Below are positions 55,937-63,812 of a DNA stretch of 64,000 nt, piece by piece (positions within the stretch are counted from its first letter, which is position 1; each line of letters begins with the position of its first letter). The notes beneath the pieces were generated by a model. It searched no databases. It saw only the letters and a program-made list of their open reading frames with translations, and was not told where the DNA came from. The translations under genes and the position numbers were made by a program. This DNA is from Polyangiaceae bacterium (GTDB lineage Bacteria > Myxococcota_A > Polyangia > Polyangiales > Polyangiaceae): NCBI GenBank assembly GCA_019637265.1, contig JAHBVY010000001.1:682001-746000 (forward strand), written 5' to 3'.

Positions 55937-56254
55937 ATGGACCAAGCACTCAGAGAGCAGGTCGAGAGCACCCTCAGCGCGAACGAGGTGGTGCTGTTCA
56001 TGAAGGGTAGCCGCATGTTCCCTCAGTGCGGCTTCTCCGCGAAGGTGGTGGAGATCTTGAAGAGCCTCCAGGTGCCCTTCAAGGACGTGAACATCTTCGC
56101 GGATCCCGCGCTGCGTGACGGTATGAAGGAGTTCAGCGAGTGGCCCACCTTCCCTCAGCTGTACGTCCGCGGACAGTTCATCGGCGGCTGCGACATCGTC
56201 AGTGACCTGTACGAGAAGGGCGAGCTCGAGCAGCTGCTCCGCCCCAGCGCTTGA
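55937..56254 (+). CDS. grxD: Monothiol CGFS glutaredoxin (Grx4 type)
   Basis: 105 residues. KGSRMFPQCGFSAKVVEIL carries the CGFS active site that holds a glutathione-ligated [2Fe-2S] cluster. WPTFPQLYVRGQFIGGCDIV is the glutathione-binding part. It acts in Fe-S cluster transfer together with BolA. A good ribosome site (AGGAGAA) precedes the ATG. The last codons and stop are duplicated 100 bp downstream. Confidence 0.95.
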   Translation: MDQALREQVESTLSANEVVLFMKGSRMFPQCGFSAKVVEILKSLQVPFKDVNIFADPALRDGMKEFSEWPTFPQLYVRGQFIGGCDIVSDLYEKGELEQLLRPSA

Positions 56255-56255
56255 C

Positions 56256-56283
56256 GGGGGCGCAGCACGCTGCGCCCCTACGG
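56256..56283. terminator. GC-rich palindrome after grxD (GTAGGGGC family)
   Basis: GGGGCGCAGC and GCTGCGCCCC form a 10-bp stem with a 2-base centre, then TACGG. It directly follows the grxD stop and may terminate transcription. It shares the ending GCCCCTAC with palindromes at 61760 and 63769, and inverted (GTAGGGGC) at 56325. Confidence 0.6.
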
Positions 56284-56324
56284 AATGGCGGTGCGCGCCG
56301 CCGCGCCGAGCTACGACGACGACG

Positions 56325-56345
56325 GTAGGGGCGCTGCTGCGCCCC
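56325..56345. repeat. GTAGGGGC-type palindromic repeat
   Basis: GTAGGGGCGC-TGCT-GCGCCCC, opposite orientation to 56256-56283; the two flank the segment separating the 100-bp duplicates. Confidence 0.6.
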
Positions 56346-56414
56346 AGCGCTTGACGGGGCGCAGTACGCTGCCGCCCCCACGGGATGGCAGTGCGCGCCG
56401 CCTCGCCGCGCCGT

Positions 56415-58409
56415 CTACCGCTGATCGGGCTGCGAGATCACGATGCGGAGGCCGCGCAGCGCGTCATCGAAGCGGATCCGCTGCTCCTCCAAGGTCAGGC
56501 TGACCTCCACCAGGCGCTTCTCGATCTCCTCCATGCGGCGCGTGTTCTCGGTGAGCCGCGCGGTGAGGGTGCGCCGCAAGTCGTCAGCGAAGCGGTTCTT
56601 CTCCAGGCTCTTCAGCTTCAGCCGATCTTCCCGTGAGAAGTTCTCCAGCATGTTCCGCTCGCTCTGGAGCTTGCGCAGCTCGTCCTCCGCCACCTTGACC
56701 TTGCCGCGCACCTCCCAGGCGGTGCGCAGGCGGGCGACGCGCTCAGCGTCGATGGCGCCCGGCGCCTTGAGGAACGCCTCCACCGCCTCCCGCGCGAGAT
56801 CGCTGGTCCACGCCGCCCACTCCTGGCTCGGCTGCCGCTCCTCCACCATCACCTTGCCGTCTTGGTGCCCGGGGACCTCGATCGGCACCAGGGCGTGGTG
56901 CGCCTCCTCCTCGGTGCCCTTCGGTGGCTCGAACAGGTTTCCACCTGGAAAACGCGGGTGCTTGAGCAGCAGCTTGGCGTGGTCGCCGCCGCCGTTCTTC
57001 ACCGAGTACGTCGTCTCGTAGACGTTGTCGCGCTCCACCATCAGCTGCCCGTTCTCGATCTTCATGAGCCGGGCGTTGCGGCGATCCGTCTTGCGCTCCG
57101 AGGTGACCACCAAGCTCCGCTCGAGGGCGAACGGCACCGTCGCCGAGGCCTTGGGGGGTAGCGGCTCCACCATCCCCTGGCCCAGGAACGAGCCGCCCTG
57201 GAACACCGCGATCGGCCCGCGCTCGAGCAGCCCCGCCGTCGAGTTCTTGAAGCGCGCCACCCGGAATGGATGAGAGCCCGACTCTGGGACGCCGCCGTCC
57301 GGTGAGAACAAGAACATCGCCTCCCCTGGCACCTGGCTCGACACGAGCAGCACCATGGTGGCGCTCTCGTTCGGTAAGCTGACGGCGTTGGGGATCGAGT
57401 AGCGGGTGGTGCCGGTGTCCACCGCGATGCCAGCCAGGGCGCTCACGTTGCGTGGCTGGCTGAGCCCCTCACGCAGCTCGGCCTCGGAGATCATCCGCCT
57501 GCGCTCCGGCGCGGGCGGCGGGGCCGCGGAGGGTGCGTCCTTCTTCATGGCCTCGGCGCCCCCCGACGGGCGCCCCGCGGTGCCGGAGGCTGCAGGGGCA
57601 GCCGTGGCGCGACCCCCAAAGGCGTAGCCGTAGCCGTCATCCGCGTCCATCTCGGCGTAGTCCTCGTCCATCGCCACCGCCTCCTCGGCGGGCTGCATCG
57701 GCGCCGGCTCGGTCTTCAGGCTGGTGAGCCCCTCGGGGACCGCGGCGATCACCTCACCCTGGTCGGTCACCACCGGACGCTGCGGCACCACGGGTGTGCC
57801 GAGCGTCGCCTCGAACGCCAGCGGCGCGCCGGCCACCAGTACCAGCTTCACGTCGTTCCAGTCTTCCCCCGACAGGTTGTGGACGATGCCCCAGGCTTGA
57901 AGGTCAGCCTTACCGTCTTTCTGCACCACCAGGCGATAGCTGGGGCGCCACACCGGCGTCTCCGCCACGTAGCCCAGCGACAAGAGGTGGCGCCCGCCGT
58001 CGAGCTTCAACACCACGTCCTTCATATCGCGCTGCGACTTGGGGGGCTGCTCCGGCGGCGGGAGCGGCTTGAGCATCGAGTACAGGCGCGGATCTTGCCC
58101 CGGGGGCGTCTCCTCGTCGTCCTCGATTTCCAGCGGGAAAGACGCGGCGCGCACCGCGCTGCCGCCGCGCTGCACGATGGCGAGGGTGGCCAGGAAGTCA
58201 CCGACCCGCTGCGACTTCATCTTGAACCGCACCTCGTCGCCCTCCACCTCCCCGGTGCGCTCGAAGTAGCCGACGCCGTTGCGGTAGATGACCACCCGGC
58301 TGAGGGGCAGATCGGAGCTGACGTTCGCCGTGCTCGCGCAGCCACCGGTGACGGAGCTCGCGATGCCAAGGCCAATGAACAGCGCGAAGCGGGAGGCGAA
58401 GGATCTCAT
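56415..58409 (-). CDS. DUF4139 domain lipoprotein
   Basis: 664 residues. Signal MRSFASRFALFIGLGIASSV has lipobox VTGGC at about residue 24. N-terminal LSRVVIYRNGVGYFERTGEV is the DUF4140/DUF4139 start. The DUF4139 core includes YVAETPVWRPSYRLVV and WGIVHNLSGEDWNDVKLVLV. A disordered insert (about 235-300) is rich in Asp/Glu/Gly/Ala. The C-terminus (about 560-660) is a coiled coil (RGKVKVAEDELRKLQSERNM). Function of the family is unknown; the protein is probably anchored to the envelope. It ends inside the palindrome-rich region after grxD. Confidence 0.88.
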   Translation of the reverse strand: MRSFASRFALFIGLGIASSVTGGCASTANVSSDLPLSRVVIYRNGVGYFERTGEVEGDEVRFKMKSQRVGDFLATLAIVQRGGSAVRAASFPLEIEDDEETPPGQDPRLYSMLKPLPPPEQPPKSQRDMKDVVLKLDGGRHLLSLGYVAETPVWRPSYRLVVQKDGKADLQAWGIVHNLSGEDWNDVKLVLVAGAPLAFEATLGTPVVPQRPVVTDQGEVIAAVPEGLTSLKTEPAPMQPAEEAVAMDEDYAEMDADDGYGYAFGGRATAAPAASGTAGRPSGGAEAMKKDAPSAAPPPAPERRRMISEAELREGLSQPRNVSALAGIAVDTGTTRYSIPNAVSLPNESATMVLLVSSQVPGEAMFLFSPDGGVPESGSHPFRVARFKNSTAGLLERGPIAVFQGGSFLGQGMVEPLPPKASATVPFALERSLVVTSERKTDRRNARLMKIENGQLMVERDNVYETTYSVKNGGGDHAKLLLKHPRFPGGNLFEPPKGTEEEAHHALVPIEVPGHQDGKVMVEERQPSQEWAAWTSDLAREAVEAFLKAPGAIDAERVARLRTAWEVRGKVKVAEDELRKLQSERNMLENFSREDRLKLKSLEKNRFADDLRRTLTARLTENTRRMEEIEKRLVEVSLTLEEQRIRFDDALRGLRIVISQPDQR

Positions 58410-58708
58410 GAAAGCTGGGTCTCTCTCGGGTTGGAGGCTCGGGCGACGCCAGGCGGCGCTCCGAGCGGTAGGCGGGCTGAGCTTAGAGCGGCCGGGCCGC
58501 GAGGGCGAGGCGTGCGGGTGGGCACAGCGCCGCTTGGCAGCGGTGAGGTGCCCGGAGCAAGCGAGCAGCGGGAGCGCGCGTCACGAGCGGGCCGAAACGG
58601 GCGCCCCCTCACGGCGCTTACACCTGTCCCCCCACGTCCGGCACTTTTCCGGGCCGGGTGCGCGCGGGCGGTACCACGCTGGGCGACTCTCGGGTACCCT
58701 TGTCCGCT
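58410..58708. other. Divergent promoter gap
   Basis: Between the DUF4139 gene (minus) and the gene at 58709 (plus). No clear sigma-70 boxes, repeats or credible genes are visible. Confidence 0.4.
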
Positions 58709-59782
58709 GTGAGCCGCCCCGCGCCACCCCCCAAGCCCCCGAAGCCGCCCCCCTCCGCCACCACCGAGGTCTCTCAGGTGCGCCCGCTCGCCGAGTCGGG
58801 GGGCTTGTCAGGCCCGCTGACTGACTCCGCGAAGGAGCAGTTGACGATCCAGGCGCTCGGGATCCGGAACGAGCAGGTCCAAGCGCGGATCATCCACTAC
58901 AAGGGTGATCTGGAGACGAGCCCCGAGCTCGACGCCGTCACGGCGCAGGTGGTCGCCCAGCTGAAGGCGATGCAGGCCGCCATCGAGGTGGAGCCCGCGG
59001 TGCGCGAGTCCACGGAGACGATCGAGGCCGGGCAGATCACGCTCCTGTCGCGGCTCCTGGCGCGTGTCTTCACCAAGGACGAGCAGAGCAGCCTCATCAC
59101 CCAGAACCTCAAGACGATCGGGCGGCGGGTCGCCAAGCTGTTCTTCGAGAGCGAGCTGCACGAGAAGACCAAGGGCGACAAAGAGAAGACGATCCACCAC
59201 GCCGAGCAAGGCGTTTATTACGTCCTCTCTCGCTACAAGAACCGCATCTCGGCGGAGCTCGACGGCTTCGACTACGTCGACGAGGACATCAAGCAGCTCA
59301 CCTTCGAGCTCTTGACCAAGATCGAGCGCGACCTCCAGGTTGGCTTCCTCTCGCGGCGCTCGCCAGAGATGAAGCGGGTGATGCAGGACTACACCGCGGT
59401 CCTGCTCGAGTTCTTCCAGTCGCACTTACCGCCGCGGGTGGAGCAGATGGCGCGCGTCACGATCCGCGCCGCGGGGACGGCGCGCCAGCCGAACAGCGTC
59501 TCTTACAAGGTGCACGCCGACTGCTTCCCTCAGTTTCGCGCGGAGTGGGAGCGGCTGTTCGTCGAGCAGATGGTGAATTTCTGCGGGGACGCGCTCATGG
59601 CGCGCCTCGAGCAAACGGACGAACAAATCCGCGAGGAGACGGTGAAGTTCTTCACCGATCCGCACGTGTTCAGCGAGACCTGTGAGGTGGTCTGCGACGC
59701 GCTCTACGACTTCCTCTGCCTCGAGGGGATGCTCGACTTACCGGTGGACTGGCGGGTGAAGCTGGGCCGCGAGGCGGGCTGA
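58709..59782 (+). CDS. Conserved helical protein of unknown function
   Basis: 357 residues from the GTG at 58709; a frame open further upstream reads into low-complexity sequence. After a Pro-rich N-terminus (SRPAPPPKPPKPPPSATTEV) the protein is almost entirely helical, with no TM segment, signal peptide or enzyme motif. Segments such as AEQGVYYVLSRYKNRISAEL and FLSRRSPEMKRVMQDYTAV resemble no family I can name. It is probably cytoplasmic. An 83-bp spacer with imperfect CAGGGCGCAG repeats separates it from the next gene on the same strand. Confidence 0.7.
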   Translation: MSRPAPPPKPPKPPPSATTEVSQVRPLAESGGLSGPLTDSAKEQLTIQALGIRNEQVQARIIHYKGDLETSPELDAVTAQVVAQLKAMQAAIEVEPAVRESTETIEAGQITLLSRLLARVFTKDEQSSLITQNLKTIGRRVAKLFFESELHEKTKGDKEKTIHHAEQGVYYVLSRYKNRISAELDGFDYVDEDIKQLTFELLTKIERDLQVGFLSRRSPEMKRVMQDYTAVLLEFFQSHLPPRVEQMARVTIRAAGTARQPNSVSYKVHADCFPQFRAEWERLFVEQMVNFCGDALMARLEQTDEQIREETVKFFTDPHVFSETCEVVCDALYDFLCLEGMLDLPVDWRVKLGREAG

Positions 59783-59865
59783 GCCAGGGTGCTCCGCTCT
59801 CCAGGGTGCAGCTCTTCAGGGCGCAGGTTTTCAGAACAGCGCAGGTCTTTAGGGCGCAGCGCTGC
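59783..59865. repeat. Imperfect CAGGGYGCAG repeats
   Basis: CCAGGGTGCAGCTCTT, CAGGGCGCAGGTTTT, CAGAACAGCGCAGGTCTTT and AGGGCGCAGCG follow one another between 59801 and 59862, with a spacing of 15-19 bases. No ribosome site is seen within them. Confidence 0.5.
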
Positions 59866-60396
59866 ATGAAGGGCAAGCCTGGCGCTGATGGCGCGGGCGA
59901 TGGGCGCCTGTCGCGGCGGCGCGCCCTGGCCTGGCTCGCGGTGGGTGCCGGCGCGCTCTTGATGGGCTACGCGCTGTTCAGCAAGGAGTCGCCCGAGGAG
60001 CAGATCCGTCGCACCGTCACGGTGTTCGCCGCGGCGCTCGCGTCGGACTCGGGTGAGAACCCGCTCGTGGCGAAGGCGCGCGTGCGCGGCGCCTTGGAAG
60101 AGCTCACGGTGCCGGAGATGACCATCACGTTCCCGGATTTCCCCTCGGTCCGCGCTGGGCGCGATGGCCTGTCGGATGCCCTAGCGACGGTGCGGAAGCT
60201 CTTCCGCACGGCGGAGGTCGAGCTCAGCGACCTCGACATCGAGGTCACCGGCGACGGGGCGCTGGTCACCGCCCAGGGGAAGCTGAGCGGCGTGGATCGT
60301 CACGGGCGGCGGCGACTCCATGAGCGGGAGGTGCAGCTCACGCTGGTGAAGGACGACGGCTGGCGCGTGAAGCGCGTGGCGGTGGGCACCGAGTAG
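59866..60396 (+). CDS. Single-pass membrane protein, NTF2-like fold
   Basis: 176 residues from MKGKPGADG. A twin-Arg-like SRRRALAWLAVGAGALLMG forms a signal anchor at about 15-38, so the rest (about 140 residues) faces the periplasm. The soluble part starts SPEEQIRRTVTVFAAALAS and ends KDDGWRVKRVAVG, the helix-then-curved-sheet pattern of NTF2/SnoaL-like domains. No catalytic residue is clear. It converges on the minus-strand lipoprotein gene with a shared hairpin terminator. Confidence 0.72.
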   Translation: MKGKPGADGAGDGRLSRRRALAWLAVGAGALLMGYALFSKESPEEQIRRTVTVFAAALASDSGENPLVAKARVRGALEELTVPEMTITFPDFPSVRAGRDGLSDALATVRKLFRTAEVELSDLDIEVTGDGALVTAQGKLSGVDRHGRRRLHEREVQLTLVKDDGWRVKRVAVGTE

Positions 60397-60485
60397 TCAG
60401 TCGATTTGGCGTCGAGCGTACGCCACGCTGATAGTCAGGCAGACGACCAGGTGGCGCGCCATCTAGAGCGGCTGTCGGATTTGAA

Positions 60486-60513
60486 GAAGACCAACGGTAA
60501 ACCGCTGGTCTTC
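60486..60513. terminator. Bidirectional terminator hairpin
   Basis: GAAGACCAACGG, loop TAAA and CCGCTGGTCTTC form a 12-bp stem with one mismatch. It lies between converging genes, ending at the stop codon (60514) of the minus-strand lipoprotein. Confidence 0.65.
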
Positions 60514-61599
60514 CTAGAACTTGTCGTCCTCGTCGCCCAGCTCGCTGGTGTACGAGACCAGCGCGGCGCCGCCGCCGATCATCCCGAGGGGGTTCCAGCC
60601 GGGGGCGACGGAGCCAACCACCGCCGCGTTCTCCACCACGATGGTGTACTGGCCCTTCGGTAGCTTGAACTTCTGCCGGAACTCGACGTTCGGCTGCAGC
60701 ACGAAGCTCATCAGCGGCGCCTGGGCCGGCGGCGCCAGGGTGCCGCCGCGCTGGAGCGCCTCACGCCACAGATCGCCCACGCCGCGCGGGTAGATCAGCA
60801 CGTCCACCGGCGGCCCGTTCAGGCGCGCTCGGAAGAACAGCGCCTGATCGTCGTCCGCCACCTCGAACGGCCCCAGGAAGTCCACCTGGTTCGCCTTCAC
60901 CTCGGTGGTCTCGTTGGCGAACACGTAGCGAGAGCCACCGGAGGTGTCGAAGGGCTTCTTCGGGCGCTGCGGCGGCGTCAGCACCCCGAGCGCGAACTCG
61001 TCACCGTCGCCGGTGCGGACCACCGTGAAGCCGCTCGCCAGGTGCCCGTGGACCAGCTGGTTGCCGAAGGTGTTGGCGAGGTAACCGACGGGCGTGCGGT
61101 TGGCGATGTCGACGAACTTGTTCTCGATGGAGCCCACCTGGAAGTTGGGCCCGTGGACGACGCGGTTCGTCTTCCCCCACACGTAGGTGGCCTCGTCCGT
61201 CATGTGGAAGTCCATCCGATACTCCACCGCCGCGTCCATGCTGAACCCGATGCGGCCGGCCACCGGCGTCCAAGCGAAGCCCGTGCCCGTGAAGCGCACC
61301 GTCACCGTTCGCGCGTCCGAGTCCACGTGGTGCTGGCACTGGGTGGGGAAGAAGCGGCCGATCACGTTGCCATCCGCGCTCAGCCGGAGCGGCGTGCCGC
61401 GCTTCAGCATCTCCGGGCAGATTTGGTTGGCGCCGAAGGTGGAGAACAGCCACCAGCGGAGGTTGGGGCTGGTGTTGACGGTGTTCCGGATGCAGGGGCA
61501 GCCGACGCCCAGCACGATGGGCAGGCACAGCAGGCACAGCCGCCAGTACAGGGCCACGAACCGAGCGGGGCGCGAGCGATCGGTGGGGGTGTGGCTCAT
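60514..61599 (-). CDS. Putative lipoprotein of unknown function
   Basis: 361 residues from MSHTPTDRSRPARFVALYWR; GGAG lies 9-12 bases upstream. A start at 61614 is possible. The lipobox VLGVGC is near residue 28. The mature protein is mainly beta: PVAGRIGFSMDAAVEYRMDF, VQ/VE-rich strands, GSRYVFANETTEVKAN, and a C-terminal hydrophobic GMIGGGAALVSYTS. No motif ties it to an enzyme class. It probably faces the periplasm or surface. It converges with the NTF2-like gene. Confidence 0.72.
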   Translation of the reverse strand: MSHTPTDRSRPARFVALYWRLCLLCLPIVLGVGCPCIRNTVNTSPNLRWWLFSTFGANQICPEMLKRGTPLRLSADGNVIGRFFPTQCQHHVDSDARTVTVRFTGTGFAWTPVAGRIGFSMDAAVEYRMDFHMTDEATYVWGKTNRVVHGPNFQVGSIENKFVDIANRTPVGYLANTFGNQLVHGHLASGFTVVRTGDGDEFALGVLTPPQRPKKPFDTSGGSRYVFANETTEVKANQVDFLGPFEVADDDQALFFRARLNGPPVDVLIYPRGVGDLWREALQRGGTLAPPAQAPLMSFVLQPNVEFRQKFKLPKGQYTIVVENAAVVGSVAPGWNPLGMIGGGAALVSYTSELGDEDDKF

Positions 61600-61759
61600 G
61601 ACACGGTGCTCCATCGGGGCGCGAGGAGCCTACAATGGAATCCGCTCGCTGCGGCCCGAGTCTCCCCTGAGGCGAGCGAAAGCCTGAGCGCGGCGCTTCG
61701 AGAGGCCAACGCCAGCGCTCGGAGGCATGCGCCAGCGCCCTGCGATGCGGCCTACCGGC

Positions 61760-61785
61760 GGGCGGGTTTGAAACCCGCCCCTACC
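61760..61785. repeat. GTAGGGGC-type palindrome
   Basis: GGGCGGGTTTGAAACCCGCCC followed by CTACC, between the lipoprotein gene and hemH. A 10-bp stem centred on one G. It shares the GCCCCTAC ending with 56256 and 63769. Confidence 0.65.
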
Positions 61786-61831
61786 CTGGCGTTGGTGGGA
61801 GGCGGGGCAACGCTGCAGCCTGGTTGGTTAC

Positions 61832-62752
61832 CTAGCGCCCGCTGAGCGCCGCCTCAGCGACCTCTGCCAGGCAGTCGAGGAACAGCGGGTGCGTGTTGAG
61901 CGCTGGCACGCGACGGAGCTTCAACCCGGCGTCGCGGGCGACGGCGAGCGCCTCCACGTCGAGGTCGTACAGCGTCTCGATGTGGTCGGCGACGAAGCCG
62001 AGCGGCGCCACCCAGATCTCGCGCGCCGCGGGCTCCCGCAGCGCTTCTCCGCGCGGGAGAGCGCCTCCCAGCGCGCGCAGGTGCTCGAGCAATGAAGGGC
62101 CTAGCCAAACCCCCTCCCCCCCTTCGCTCTGGTACACCACGCGACCTTCGGAGCCGAGCTGGGCGAGCAGCGCCGCGGCGCTCGCCTCGACCAGCGCTCG
62201 ATACGGATCGCCCGCCTGGATCACCGAGAGCGGCAGGCTGTGCGCGGTGAGGAGCAGCTCCGGGCGCGCGTCCAAGGCGGCGCTGGGGAGCGTCGCGCCA
62301 TTCATTTCCTTGCGGATAAGGCTGGCCCAGGCGGCGAGGTACAACGGGTGCGCGCCGTAGGGCTCCACCGTGAGCAGCTCGGGCGCCCTGGGCAAGGCGC
62401 TCAGCGCCTCGCGCGCGACCTGGCTGTAGACGTGCACGCTGTACGGCGCCACCGGCAGCACCACCACGCGATCGTAGGCCATCAGCTCCGGGGCGGCGCT
62501 CGTGAGCGTGGGCTCCCAGAAGCGCATCGCGACGTGGCACGGCAGCCCTAGGCGCTCGCTCACCCCAGCGGCTTGCGCCTCCGTGATGCGGAGCAACGGC
62601 GAGCCGCCCACGGCCTGGTAGCGCCGCGTGAGCTCCTCGAGCAGCGCGGCAGGCGCTGGGCGCCCACGGCGGATCCGTCGCAGGAACTCCGGGAGCTGGC
62701 TCGGGTGGTCGATGGTGCCGTGGCCGACCAGCAGCACCGCATCGCGGCTCAC
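61832..62752 (-). CDS. hemH: Ferrochelatase
   Basis: 306 residues from the GTG at 62752 (SRDAVLLVGHGTIDHP), with AGAGG upstream; the frame extends far past this without similarity and overlaps the SDR gene's upstream region. Family motifs: LLLTAHSLPLSVIQAGDPY (active-site His, about 190), VVYQSEGGEGVWLGPSL, and VAPLGFVADHIETLYDLDVE (conserved Glu). It inserts Fe(II) into protoporphyrin IX or coproporphyrin III; which substrate cannot be read here. The N-terminal GHGT differs from the usual LLNLGGP opening. Confidence 0.9.
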   Translation of the reverse strand: MSRDAVLLVGHGTIDHPSQLPEFLRRIRRGRPAPAALLEELTRRYQAVGGSPLLRITEAQAAGVSERLGLPCHVAMRFWEPTLTSAAPELMAYDRVVVLPVAPYSVHVYSQVAREALSALPRAPELLTVEPYGAHPLYLAAWASLIRKEMNGATLPSAALDARPELLLTAHSLPLSVIQAGDPYRALVEASAAALLAQLGSEGRVVYQSEGGEGVWLGPSLLEHLRALGGALPRGEALREPAAREIWVAPLGFVADHIETLYDLDVEALAVARDAGLKLRRVPALNTHPLFLDCLAEVAEAALSGR

Positions 62753-62982
62753 GGATGGCACCTCTCGAGCTTTGGGATCACGCGCGCCGAGCATAGTCGG
62801 CTTCGCGCCCGGTGCGAGGGGTTCCGCCCGCGTGGCCGCCTGGTGTCGAACCATGAGCCGCGCGCGGGGTGCAGGTGCCGCCTGTGAGCCGGACGAGCGC
62901 CTCGTTGCTGCGTTTTGGTGGATTGGGTTGCCACCGCGTCGCGCCGCTTGGCGCAGGCGCCCCACGCGGCTATCAGGGCGCG

Positions 62983-63747
62983 ATGGCTCGCATCCATCTG
63001 GAGGGGAAGGTCTGCCTGGTGAGCGGCGCGTCGCGCGGGATCGGCGAGGCGATCGCGCTGGCCTTCGCCGAGGCGGGCGCCAAGCTGATCGTCTCGAGTC
63101 GTAAGCAAGCGGGCGTCGACCAGGTGGCGGCGAAGATCCGTGACGCGGGCGGCGAGGCGCTCGCGCTGGTGGCCCACGTGGGCGAGCCGGCGGATTGTCA
63201 GGCGCTGGTCTCACGCGGCATCGAGGCCTACGGCGGCATCGACGTGCTGGTGAACTGCGCCGGCACCAACCCCTTCTTCGGGCCGATGCTCAGCATCGAT
63301 CCGGGCGCCTACCAGAAGACCTTCGACGTCAACCTGCGCGGCGCCTTCGAGCTCAGCCGGACGGTGGCGGCGCACCTGATCGAGCGCGGCGCGCCCGGCT
63401 CCATCATCCAAATCGCCAGCGTCGCTGGCCTGCGCGCCTCCCCCTTGCAGGGCGTGTACGGCATGACCAAGGCGGCGATGATCGCGATGACTCAGTCTTT
63501 GGCGATGGAGCTCGGCTCCAGCAAGATCCGCGTGAACGCGATCAGCCCGGGCCTCATCGACACCCGGCTCGCCGCCGCCATCGTGCAGAGCGATTCGCTG
63601 CGTGAGGTGGTGACGGGGCGCGCCGCGCTCGGCCGCGTGGGGCTCCCCGAGGAGGTCGCCTCCGCGGCGCTGTTCCTGGCGAGCGACGCCGCCAGCTACG
63701 TCACCGGGCACAACCTGGTGGTGGACGGCGGGCTGACCATCAGCTGA
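62983..63747 (+). CDS. Short-chain dehydrogenase/reductase, FabG-like
   Basis: 254 residues from MARIHLEGKVCLVSGASRGI. Cofactor motif SGASRGIGEA, NCAG near 90, the Ser of QIASVAG (about 143) and the Tyr-Lys pair in GVYGMTKAA (about 156-160) form a complete SDR active site. SSRK after strand 2 points to NADPH. The C-terminal VTGHNLVVDGGLTIS is typical of classical SDRs. The specific substrate (3-oxoacyl-ACP, alcohol or steroid) cannot be told. Confidence 0.93.
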   Translation: MARIHLEGKVCLVSGASRGIGEAIALAFAEAGAKLIVSSRKQAGVDQVAAKIRDAGGEALALVAHVGEPADCQALVSRGIEAYGGIDVLVNCAGTNPFFGPMLSIDPGAYQKTFDVNLRGAFELSRTVAAHLIERGAPGSIIQIASVAGLRASPLQGVYGMTKAAMIAMTQSLAMELGSSKIRVNAISPGLIDTRLAAAIVQSDSLREVVTGRAALGRVGLPEEVASAALFLASDAASYVTGHNLVVDGGLTIS

Positions 63748-63768
63748 GCTGACTCACCCTCGGTGCTA

Positions 63769-63795
63769 GGGCAGGCACGGGGGCCTGCCCCTACG
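63769..63795. repeat. GTAGGGGC-type palindrome
   Basis: GGGCAGGC, loop, GCCTGCCC and then CTACG, between the SDR and pruA stops. It may terminate either gene. Confidence 0.65.
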
Positions 63796-63812
63796 AACTA
63801 GCTGAGCTGTGC

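Larger units (their letters stand above)
56233..56408. repeat. 100-bp-offset tandem duplication over the grxD 3' end
   Basis: 56233-56308 and 56333-56408 match over most of their length, including CCCCAGCGCTTGACGGGG, which contains the grxD stop codon. The second copy lies outside any gene. Each contains GC-rich palindromes (GGGGCGCAGCACGCTGCGCCCC-type). Confidence 0.8.
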
